This document shows positions 1 through 7,633 of a stretch of DNA of 22,137 nucleotides, piece by piece. Origin of the DNA: CAZQEZ01 sp964592475 (GTDB taxonomy: Bacteria > Bacteroidota > Bacteroidia > Cytophagales > Cyclobacteriaceae); assembly GCA_964592475.1 (NCBI GenBank), contig CAZQEZ010000075.1, positions 1-22,137 on the forward strand. The letters run 5' to 3'. A model generated the notes under the pieces. That model made no database searches. It saw only the letters and a program-made list of their open reading frames with translations, and was not told the origin of the DNA. Position 1 is the first letter of the stretch; each line of letters opens with the position of its first letter. The translations under genes and the position numbers were made by a program.

Positions 1-556
1 CTTCAGCCAGTATAGCACCTAATTCGAGACTAAAGCCAATCAAAACAGCTGTTTTTTTTCTGATCATATCAAGGTAAGCGTCCTCATTCACGCTTTCCTG
101 TTGTTCAAAATTCATGTCTATTTGCTGGCCTTCGCACACCCCAATCGCGCATTCATTAAACCTTTTTATCACCATTGGTAATAAGTGTGGTGATACAGAA
201 AGTAGAAAATCATAAGCTTTTACAAACATCACATCTCCCGAAAGTATGGCTATATTTTCATTCCATTTTTCGTGCACAGTTGATTTTCCCCGGCGCAGTG
301 GAGCTTTGTCCATAATATCATCATGCATGAGCGTAAAATTGTGGAAAATTTCGAGTGCTAATGCTGGTTTTGTAATTATTTCAGGATTAGTTTGGTACAC
401 TTGATAAGTAAGCAATGCCAGCAAAGGACGAAGCCTCTTGCCACCATTGGCTAAAATATAAGTTATGGGGTCATACAGTTCAACCGGAGTCTCACCAAAA
501 CTAGTTGATGATATTTCTTTCTCCAATTGCGCCAATAAACTTTTAGGATCAGTCAT
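1..556 (-). CDS. Polyprenyl diphosphate synthase (isoprenoid chain elongation), 3' end outside window
   Basis: Reading down from the ATG at 554-556 gives 185 residues, open to the window edge, so only the N-terminal half is present. The protein shows the family's GKR signature at residues 39-41 and the first aspartate-rich motif DDIMD at 79-83, followed by RRGK. In known trans-prenyltransferases this motif binds the Mg-diphosphate of the allylic substrate. The enzyme condenses isopentenyl diphosphate onto an allylic diphosphate to build precursors for quinone side chains or carotenoids. The second aspartate-rich motif lies beyond the edge, so chain length (geranylgeranyl, heptaprenyl or octaprenyl) cannot be judged. 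The start lies four bases after the stop codon of the RNase R gene on the same strand, so the two are probably co-transcribed. Confidence 0.9.
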   Translation of the reverse strand, partial: MTDPKSLLAQLEKEISSTSFGETPVELYDPITYILANGGKRLRPLLALLTYQVYQTNPEIITKPALALEIFHNFTLMHDDIMDKAPLRRGKSTVHEKWNENIAILSGDVMFVKAYDFLLSVSPHLLPMVIKRFNECAIGVCEGQQIDMNFEQQESVNEDAYLDMIRKKTAVLIGFSLELGAILAE

Positions 557-560
557 TTAA

Positions 561-2705
561 TTACTTTACAAATTCAAGATCAATTGTACGTTTATCAATA
601 TCAGTAGCAATAACTCTTACGCGTACATTGTCACCCAAAGTTATAATCTTTTTATTTCTTTTTCCTATCAGGCGATAATTTTGCTCGTCGTATTCGTAAT
701 AATCATCCAGCATTTGTGAAACCCTGACCATGCCTTCACATTTGGTTTCTGCTATTTCTACATACACACCCCACTCAGTTACTCCTGATACCACTCCTTC
801 AAAGTCATCCATTAGGTATTTAGTCATAAATTCTACCTGTTTATATTTGATCGAAGCACGCTCGGCATCTGCCGCTCTTTTTTCCATTTCTGAAGAGTGT
901 AAACATTTTTCTTCATACTCTTCTTTATCAGGTGATTTACCTTTATTAAGGTAGTGAAAAAGTAATCTATGCACCATTACATCAGGATATCTACGAATGG
1001 GGGAGGTGAAATGCGTGTAATGCTCAAATGCCAATCCGAAGTGACCATCTTCTTTGGTGGTATATTTTGCTTTAGCCATGGCTCTGATTGCCAAAGTTTG
1101 TAACACATTTTGTTCCGGCTTTCCTTCTATTACATCTATTAGTTTATTAATCGATGTTGCCAAGGTTTGCTCGTCTATTTTTATAGTGTAACCAAACTTT
1201 TGGGCAAATACAGAGAAAGCTTTTATTTTATCCGGATCCGGATAATCGTGCGAACGATATACAAAGGTGTTCCTGTTTTTGCCTGTCTTCATATTGAAAA
1301 TATACTCTGCCACTTTTTTATTGGCCAAAAGCATAAATTCCTCAATGAGTTTATGAGCGTCTTTGCGCTCCCTTGGAATTACTTTGAGCGGTTTACCGTT
1401 TTTATCTAATTGAAATTTTACTTCAGTTGTTTCAAAATTTATAGCACCTCTCACAAATCGACTCATCTTGAGTTTAAGGGCCAGTTCGTTGAGTTGAATT
1501 ATTTCTTTACTAAAATCTCCTTCTTTTTTTTCTATTCGTTCTTGAGCTTCTTCATAAGTAAACCTTCGGTCACTTTCAATTACTGTCTTACCAAACCATT
1601 CCTTAATTATATTGGCTTCCCGATCCATTTCAAAAACTGCAGAAAATGTCAGTTTTTCTTCATTGGGCCGTAAGGAACATAATTCATTGCTGAGTCTTTC
1701 TGGTAACATTGGCACCGTGCGGTCTACCAAGTATACTGATGTAGCACGCTTGAAACCTTCTTTATCAAGTAAACTGCCCTGCTTGAGGTAATGAGTAACA
1801 TCTGCAATGTGCACTCCTATTTCAAAGTTTCCGTTCTCTAATTTTTTTATAGATAAGGCGTCATCAAAATCTTTGGCATCGGCAGGATCTATGGTAAATG
1901 TGATTGTTTCTCTGAAGTCCCTACGCTTTTCTACTTCCATTTGATCGATGGTACTTTTAATTTTTTCTGCTTGTGTTAATACATTATCAGGAAATTCAAA
2001 AGGTAAATTGAACTCGGCCATGATAGAATGAATTTCAGCTTCATTGTTACCAGCAGGCCCCAACACTCTTATTATTTCGCCTTCAGGGTTTTTATCCTTT
2101 TTAGGGTACTGCTTAATCTTTACAATTACCTTATCATTGTTTTTTGCACCCTTCAGATCATCGATTCTTACAAATATATCGTGATGCATTTTTTTATAAT
2201 CAGCAATTACAAATGCATATCGTAAGCTCATTTCCAAGCGTCCTACAAATTCATCACGCCCTCTTTTTACAATTTCTACTACTTTGCCCTCTGGTTTACG
2301 ACCTTTTTTGGGCAGCGATTTTAAAACCACTTTTACCGTGTCGCCATCCATGGCATTTTGCAAATCGTCGGCGGCTACCCATACATCCAGATCCATTTCA
2401 GTAGATATAATATAGGCATAGCGTGAACTAACTGCATCTACCAATCCGGTAATGTGTTTTTTTTCTACATTGCTTTCAAATACTTCACTTTTCTTTTGCT
2501 TTATGGTGCCCTGCTTTTCCAGGTCTTGTAAGATACCGGGCACTACTTTTTTCATTTGCTTACTTTTTAGCTTTAATTTATCGTTAATTTGGCGTACAGA
2601 ATAAGACTCTTCAATATTCTCTTCAAAAAGATTAATAATCCATTTTTTAATTTTTGGAATCGGGTTGTTTTTATTCTTTTTTGTTTTATTGGATTTTTTA
2701 GACAT
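561..2705 (-). CDS. rnr: Ribonuclease R (3'-5' exoribonuclease, RNB family)
   Basis: A 714-residue protein with the full RNase R layout. It has a lysine-rich N-terminus and a winged-helix-like segment (about 20-80), two cold-shock/OB regions (about 84-215), the RNB catalytic domain (about 260-590) and a C-terminal S1 domain (about 635-712). The catalytic, metal-binding segment DPADAKDFDD is at 273-282 and the conserved HFTSPIRRYPD segment is at 565-575; both are intact. RNase R degrades structured RNA processively from the 3' end and acts in rRNA quality control and mRNA turnover. Length is normal for Bacteroidota. The ATG start fits the position of the basic N-terminus. It is followed after four bases by the polyprenyl synthase gene, which suggests an operon. 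A TAnnTTTG-type box lies about 170 bases upstream. Confidence 0.95.
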   Translation of the reverse strand: MSKKSNKTKKNKNNPIPKIKKWIINLFEENIEESYSVRQINDKLKLKSKQMKKVVPGILQDLEKQGTIKQKKSEVFESNVEKKHITGLVDAVSSRYAYIISTEMDLDVWVAADDLQNAMDGDTVKVVLKSLPKKGRKPEGKVVEIVKRGRDEFVGRLEMSLRYAFVIADYKKMHHDIFVRIDDLKGAKNNDKVIVKIKQYPKKDKNPEGEIIRVLGPAGNNEAEIHSIMAEFNLPFEFPDNVLTQAEKIKSTIDQMEVEKRRDFRETITFTIDPADAKDFDDALSIKKLENGNFEIGVHIADVTHYLKQGSLLDKEGFKRATSVYLVDRTVPMLPERLSNELCSLRPNEEKLTFSAVFEMDREANIIKEWFGKTVIESDRRFTYEEAQERIEKKEGDFSKEIIQLNELALKLKMSRFVRGAINFETTEVKFQLDKNGKPLKVIPRERKDAHKLIEEFMLLANKKVAEYIFNMKTGKNRNTFVYRSHDYPDPDKIKAFSVFAQKFGYTIKIDEQTLATSINKLIDVIEGKPEQNVLQTLAIRAMAKAKYTTKEDGHFGLAFEHYTHFTSPIRRYPDVMVHRLLFHYLNKGKSPDKEEYEEKCLHSSEMEKRAADAERASIKYKQVEFMTKYLMDDFEGVVSGVTEWGVYVEIAETKCEGMVRVSQMLDDYYEYDEQNYRLIGKRNKKIITLGDNVRVRVIATDIDKRTIDLEFVK

Positions 2706-2877
2706 AATAAAAAATTTAGCGTAATGGCTAAAATAATAACTGCTTCATAAGAAAAAAGCTCTGGAATGCAGTAAAAATTCTACTTATGATAGCTAATAGT
2801 GGATTAATGAATTAGATAAAATTCATTAAAAATTAGATATTCTTCAAAAATTAAATTTAGCCTCTAAAAATAATTTG

Positions 2878-2885
2878 CAAAGATA
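2878..2885 (-). promoter_or_regulatory. Candidate -7 box of a Bacteroidota-type promoter for rnr
   Basis: The minus strand reads TATCTTTG, an exact match to the TAnnTTTG -7 consensus of Bacteroidota housekeeping promoters. It sits in the gap between the ABC gene stop and the rnr start, about 170 bases upstream of rnr. The nearest upstream TTG is only 14 bases away, shorter than the usual spacing of about 19-21, so the -33 part is not convincing. Confidence 0.3.
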
Positions 2886-2905
2886 TTGGTTTTTTTAGAC
2901 AATTT

Positions 2906-4762
2906 CTACGTTTTTTGCAATATTGGCTTTTTTATAGCCCTTTTGAGTTGTGCCTTGCGAATATCTTCAAGATTTCCTTTTGGAATTGCATGGATAAGAT
3001 TTTTCGTGTAGGAATTTTTAGGCATTTCAAATATGCTTTCAGGATATCCTGAGTCTACAATTTTCCCTTTGTTCATTACTAAGATCCTATCCGCTAAAAA
3101 TTTAACTACTGATAAATCGTGAGAGATGAAAATGTAGGTGAAGTTAAAATCTTCTTTCAATTTATTCAGCAAATTTAAAACCTGTGCTTGTACCGATACG
3201 TCTAGTGCGGAAACAGATTCGTCACATATAATAAATTCAGGATTGAGTGCCAAAGTCCTGGCAATACACACACGTTGTCGTTGTCCACCACTAAATTCGT
3301 GTGGGTAACGATTATAATATCCTGCTTTTAGATTCACAGTTTCCAGCAGTTCTAATACACGATCCTTTCTCTGCTTTTCATTGTCAAGCACTTTGTGAAA
3401 ACGCATAGGTTCCATAATAGCCTCCCCAATAGTCATGCGAGGATTAAGCGAAGCATAGGGATCCTGAAATATAATTTGAATTTCTTTGCGAAGAGACCGC
3501 AGTTTGTTGGCTGGCAATTCATTTACCTTCATTCCTTTATAAATAATATCGCCTTCCGTGGGTTGCTCAAGCATCATGATAGTACGACCTAATGTAGTTT
3601 TGCCACAACCGGATTCTCCTACTAATCCCAAAGTTTCGCCCGGGTATATTTGGAAAGTAACTCCATCAATCGCTTTCACAAAATCTTTTGGTGTACCAAA
3701 TAGGCCACGCTTAATAGGAAAATATTTTTTTAAATGGTGTACTTCCAGTAAAGGTGGTTTTCGTAATAAATTAAGTTGGCGTTCATTAATTTCTTCCTGG
3801 CTTACTACGTTTTTCAATATTGCTTCTCCCACGGAATTATACCGCTGCGAGTTTTTTTCTGACATTACACCATCTTCACTTACTTCCATAAAGTCGGCTA
3901 TGGTGGGTAGCAACCTCAATTTATAGTCAAGACGTGGCCTGCAGGCAAGCAGACCTTTAGTATAAGGATGTTTAGGATTGGAGAAAATATCCCAAACTGT
4001 ACCTTGCTCTACAATTTTTCCTTCATACATTACCAGTACATAATCTGCAATTTCCGCAATTACTGCCAGATCATGAGAAATGAAAAGAATGGACATTTCA
4101 TGCTCATCTCTTAACTTTCTCATCAAATTGAGAATATTTGACTGTACAGTAACATCTAAAGCAGTGGTTGGCTCATCAGCAATTAGTATCGATGGCTTGC
4201 AAGAAATGGCCATAGCAATCATTACCCGTTGCTTTTGACCACCCGATATTTCATGAGGGTAAGATTTAAATATTCCTTCCGGATTTGATAATTGCACGTG
4301 ATGGAGTAATGAAAGTGTTTTGCGTTTTGCTGCTTTACGACTTACCTTCCGATGTTGCAAAATAGCCTCCATCACTTGATCACCACAAGTAAAAACAGGA
4401 TTAAGGCTGCTCATTGGTTCTTGAAATATCATACCGATATCTTCACCTCTAATAGCCCTCTGTTCGTTTTTATTTAGTTTGGTTATATCAACTTCGCCAA
4501 AGCGATTTGATTGAAGTATAATTTCACCACCCGATATAATGCCCGGAGGATTTGGAATAAGATTCATAATCGATAAGGCGGTAACTGATTTTCCTGAACC
4601 GGACTCCCCTACAATACCCACCGTTTGGCCTTTATATACATTAAAGCTAATATCTCTTACGGCATTCACTACTCGTTTATGGGTTTTGAAATCAGTCTGC
4701 AAGTTTTTTACTTGGAGTATAGGAGTGCCTTCTACTATGTTATCTTTACCTGGTATTATCAT
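2906..4762 (-). CDS. ABC transporter ATP-binding protein, two fused nucleotide-binding domains (oligopeptide/dipeptide type)
   Basis: A 618-residue protein made of two complete ABC ATPase domains in tandem, equivalent to a DppD-DppF or OppD-OppF fusion. Domain 1 has Walker A GESGSGKS near residue 52, signature ISGGQ near 172 and Walker B/D-loop ADEPTTALD near 195. Domain 2 has Walker A GESGCGKT near 382, signature FSGGQ near 490 and CDESVSALD near 513. HPYTKGLL and NSYTKNLI segments after each domain match the oligopeptide-binding C-terminal extension of the family. Such proteins power uptake of peptides or related small solutes (YejF and GsiA are similar fusions). No permease or binding-protein gene is adjacent, so the substrate is unknown. 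The ATG at 4760-4762 is preferred; a TTG codon directly before it could add one residue. Confidence 0.93.
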   Translation of the reverse strand: MIIPGKDNIVEGTPILQVKNLQTDFKTHKRVVNAVRDISFNVYKGQTVGIVGESGSGKSVTALSIMNLIPNPPGIISGGEIILQSNRFGEVDITKLNKNEQRAIRGEDIGMIFQEPMSSLNPVFTCGDQVMEAILQHRKVSRKAAKRKTLSLLHHVQLSNPEGIFKSYPHEISGGQKQRVMIAMAISCKPSILIADEPTTALDVTVQSNILNLMRKLRDEHEMSILFISHDLAVIAEIADYVLVMYEGKIVEQGTVWDIFSNPKHPYTKGLLACRPRLDYKLRLLPTIADFMEVSEDGVMSEKNSQRYNSVGEAILKNVVSQEEINERQLNLLRKPPLLEVHHLKKYFPIKRGLFGTPKDFVKAIDGVTFQIYPGETLGLVGESGCGKTTLGRTIMMLEQPTEGDIIYKGMKVNELPANKLRSLRKEIQIIFQDPYASLNPRMTIGEAIMEPMRFHKVLDNEKQRKDRVLELLETVNLKAGYYNRYPHEFSGGQRQRVCIARTLALNPEFIICDESVSALDVSVQAQVLNLLNKLKEDFNFTYIFISHDLSVVKFLADRILVMNKGKIVDSGYPESIFEMPKNSYTKNLIHAIPKGNLEDIRKAQLKRAIKKPILQKT

Positions 4763-5052
4763 CAAGATCGCTAATTCAATTTTTTAAAATTATAAAAATT
4801 TTATCATACAAGCTGAAATATGTAATTTTTTCTCTGTTTTACTGCACTATCAAACTACTATTTTTAGAAAGACCTTTAATTTTAATAGATTAATTGAAAA
4901 AATTAAGCAAATAAAAGCTTGATTTATAGGTGTTTTTAAAATTAGCCTAAACCTTACATGCATTCATAAATTAGAAATTGGTCAATATTATAATATGAGA
5001 TAGCAGTAATTTTAGAAAAATTATTTTTTATTTTATCTAAAAACTTAAAAAC

Positions 5053-6228
5053 ATGAGTGATTCTTATACTGAAGTAACCACTGAAAGTTGGGGGTCCCGT
5101 TTAATGGGCTCCATCAAATCGGTACTTTTCGGCATTGTTTTATTTCTGGCTGCATTTGTCGTAATATGGTGGAATGAAGGTAGAGCAGTAAAAACAGCCA
5201 AAGGGCTAGACGAGGGCGCTGCCCAGGTTGAAACTATAGCCAGTGAGCCGTTAGATGTAAACAAAGACGGGAAGCTGGTTCACTTGACTGGAGCTGTGAC
5301 CACAGAAGAAAGATTGTTGGATCAAGAGTTTGCCATTGATGTAAATGCACTTAAACTGCGACGAGTAGTAGAAATGTATCAATGGAAAGAAAATGAAAAA
5401 ACAACAGAAAAAAAGAAAGTAGGCGGTAGCGTAGAAAAAACGACTACTTATACCTATGAAAAAACCTGGAGTAGCAGTTTGATCAATTCAGATGGATTTA
5501 AAATTCCCGAAGATCATGTGAACCCAGCCGCGATGCTTTACAGTAGTTATGATCGATCAGTGGCAATAGCACACATCGGTGAATACTAGCTTCCTGAAAG
5601 TTTTATTGGGCGGATTAGCAATTATAAAAAATACCCGGTTGCCGATCTTGATATGGAGAATGCAGAAGTAGTAGATGGTGGCGGTTCCGTATATTTAGGT
5701 GAAGGAAGTGTTGCCAGTCCTTCAATTGGCGATGTAAAGATCAGGTTTGAAATAGTAGAACCGGGCGAATATTCGATGGTAGCTCAAATGAATGGCACTT
5801 CTTTTCAGGATTTCAAAACTTCTACGGGAACAACTATTGGTATGATATCGGCAGGAAGTCATACTGCTGCAAGTATGTTTGAGGAAGCTCAGCAACAAAA
5901 CACTATATTGACCTGGATATTACGGGTGGCAGGTTTTCTGATGATGTCTTTAGGGTTGGCATCAATATTCCGACCACTGGTAGTATTTGCTGATGTATTA
6001 CCATTTTTAGGAAGCATGCTTGGTATGGGTATATCTTTGTTTTCCGGTATTATCAGCTTTGCACTATCAATTGTAACTATTGGTATAGCTTGGGTATTTT
6101 ACCGGCCGGTGTTGGGTATAGCCTTATTGTTAGTTGCTATTGCCGCTTTTACTTTTTTCTACCTGAGAGCCTCAAAAAAGAAGCAGGAAAAGGATGAAAT
6201 TAAAGGCCAGCGAACTGTTGCAGCTTGA
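5053..6228 (+). pseudogene. TMEM43-family membrane protein, interrupted by an in-frame TAG
   Basis: One continuous reading frame is split by a TAG at 5587-5589. The part before it (5053-5589, 178 residues) has an N-terminal membrane segment at about 17-40 followed by the WWNEGRA region. After the stop the same frame runs on, with an ATG at 5653, to a TGA at 6226-6228. This second part has the IGDVKIRF segment and three or four C-terminal membrane spans (for example around ILRVAGFLMMSLGL and the FRPLVVFADVLPFLG region). Together the 391 codons match the full length and order of bacterial TMEM43-like proteins. The bacterial family has no settled function; human TMEM43 (LUMA) is an inner nuclear membrane protein. 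A single C-to-T change of CAG (Gln) would create the TAG. It may be a pseudogene, a sequencing error, or two fragments with a restart at 5653. Confidence 0.8.
5587..5589 (+). other. In-frame amber stop inside the TMEM43-family gene
   Basis: GGT GAA TAC TAG CTT CCT GAA reads G-E-Y-stop-L-P-E, and the frame continues without another stop to 6226. TAG ends gmd and several other genes in this window, so genome-wide recoding of TAG is unlikely. Confidence 0.9.
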
Positions 6229-6237
6229 TTGGTTAAA

Positions 6238-6993
6238 TTAATTAAGAACTTCAAATTGATAAAGGGCGTCCGTGCCCGCTATTTTTCCCTCCTTAAATGT
6301 ACGCTCCTTAAATTCTACTTTGTTGTTATTGTCAATTTTAATCAGGGAAGTACAGCGGGTACCATAGTTTTCGAAATGGATAAACATGGCAGAAAGTTTA
6401 CGCTCGAGTTCCAGCCCTACTCCAGTATCGGGAAGTATGGCATCGTTGGCCAGGGTGGTGTCAGCAAATGCCGTAAATAAATCTGTTTTGTACCACAAAT
6501 ATTTACGTAGTGCATCTTTTGCTTTTTCCACTTTGGGCCAGGATGAGTTGAGCATGTGATTGCTTAGGCCATATATGCCGGGAAGGAGGTGTTGGTATTT
6601 ACCAGTTATATTTGAAAAATACAATAATTCTTCCCCATCGTAAATCAATAAGTTAAAGCCATTGTAATTGGCTGCTATTGGCATAATTTGATCTAGATAC
6701 TCTTTGCCTGATTTTCCGTTTTGCAGAAAGTCAATCGTTAATTTTCCTCTTGAAGGGGCATTACTTTTTATTGTTTTCAAATCACGATAATTAGTAATAG
6801 CAGCCATTTTGCCCTGCCTGTTTACTCCAAGCCATGTGCCTCCGGCAGTCAAATCTTTACCAGCCAAAATATTTTTATCTTCCTGCCAAAATTGTGCAGT
6901 ATCAGCTTTCCGATGATAAAATTCATCACGATTTCCAATGAGTATTAATTTGTAATCAGGATCTTGCTTCCAGGCAAAGGCGATTAAACACAT
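6238..6993 (-). CDS. NRDE/TANGO2 family protein
   Basis: A 251-residue protein beginning MCLIAFAW and carrying the family's NRDE motif at residues 21-24, followed by GGTWLGVN and a TNYRD segment. Start and length match TANGO2/NRDE proteins, and the N-terminal Cys2 typical of the family is present. The human homologue TANGO2 is a disease gene linked to metabolic crises, and a role in heme trafficking or lipid metabolism has been proposed. The bacterial role is not established. There is no signal peptide, so it is probably cytoplasmic. It follows directly on the stop codon of a 39-residue lipoprotein gene with no gap. Its 3' end faces the TMEM43-family gene, nine bases away. Confidence 0.9.
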   Translation of the reverse strand: MCLIAFAWKQDPDYKLILIGNRDEFYHRKADTAQFWQEDKNILAGKDLTAGGTWLGVNRQGKMAAITNYRDLKTIKSNAPSRGKLTIDFLQNGKSGKEYLDQIMPIAANYNGFNLLIYDGEELLYFSNITGKYQHLLPGIYGLSNHMLNSSWPKVEKAKDALRKYLWYKTDLFTAFADTTLANDAILPDTGVGLELERKLSAMFIHFENYGTRCTSLIKIDNNNKVEFKERTFKEGKIAGTDALYQFEVLN

Positions 6994-7113
6994 CTAAACC
7001 CTCATTTTGGTTTTTTTTGGCTTTTTTGGTTGCCATGGCTGAGAGGGTGAGCTAGCACATGAACCAAGAAATAGAATAAGCATTACAAACAAGAATGTTT
7101 TTTTGAGTTTCAT
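6994..7113 (-). CDS. Very small lipoprotein (39 aa) upstream of the NRDE protein
   Basis: Reading down from the ATG at 7111-7113 gives a 39-residue protein ending at the TAG at 6994-6996. Residues 1-18 form a typical lipoprotein signal: KLKK, a hydrophobic core (about 7-16) and then the lipobox LGSC with the lipidated cysteine at 19. The mature part is only about 20 residues, rich in Pro, Lys and Gln and ending KKTKMRV. The stop codon abuts the ATG of the NRDE gene at 6993, so the two are probably translated from one transcript. The clean signal peptide and lipobox argue that it is real, although it is short. I do not recognise a family. It could be a small outer-membrane-anchored basic peptide, or the remnant of a longer lipoprotein. 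Confidence 0.7.
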   Translation of the reverse strand: MKLKKTFLFVMLILFLGSCASSPSQPWQPKKPKKTKMRV

Positions 7114-7358
7114 TTAGTTTATATTTAAGGTACCTAATTAATACTTATTAAACGATTATATAAAACAAAATTGTTTGTAGAAGCAATTAATAAAAACCTA
7201 ATATGGGTTTCAAATGTTTTCGTAACTTTTAATAGAAGTAGATCAAACAATTATTCATAACAAAACCTTGTTTATTTTATTGAAAATTCAAGTATAGATT
7301 TTGTTTTTTAATAAATTATTATATAACCTTAATTGATTTAAACCTGTTAATAATACAA

Positions 7359-7625
7359 ATGGAAGATATTATGACAAGCTATTTTTTGAATATGTTGATT
7401 GGTGGGGCTATTTACCTTGCATTAGTGTTTTTTGTAATTAAACTTTTAAAATTAAAGACCAAAACTTTCAATCCTAGAAGGAACAATAACAACAACGATG
7501 ATGACGACGGTGGTTTAGAGTTTTATACAGAGCCAGATCTTGATTTGCCGCCGGGTGTATCGCTGCCCGATGGAGACTCGCGTCAAAGTATTTATAGAAA
7601 AGAACACCAAGACGTATTGATATAG
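7359..7625 (+). CDS. Small single-span membrane protein, function unknown
   Basis: An 88-residue protein with one membrane span at about residues 8-29, followed by a basic stretch (KLLKLKTK). Then comes an Asn/Asp run (about 42-50) encoded by near-repetitive AAC/GAT codons. The tail is acidic and proline-containing, with LDLPPGVSLPDG. By the positive-inside rule the basic segment after the helix puts the C-terminal tail in the cytoplasm. The ATG at 7359 is used; an in-frame ATG at 7371 would shorten it by four residues. It ends with TAG eight bases from the convergent esterase gene. I do not recognise a family. The coherent layout and the lack of overlap with neighbours support a real gene. 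Confidence 0.65.
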   Translation: MEDIMTSYFLNMLIGGAIYLALVFFVIKLLKLKTKTFNPRRNNNNNDDDDGGLEFYTEPDLDLPPGVSLPDGDSRQSIYRKEHQDVLI

Positions 7626-7633
7626 TTGCTTTA

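Noticed and set aside
5587..5589. TAG as a recoded amino acid (for example pyrrolysine)
   Set aside because: Several intact genes in the window end at TAG, no pyrrolysine genes are seen, and the family is not known to contain pyrrolysine.
7284..7304. Possible promoter (TATAGATTTTG) before the small membrane protein gene
   Set aside because: The spacing inside the box is one base too long for TAnnTTTG and the -33 part is unclear.
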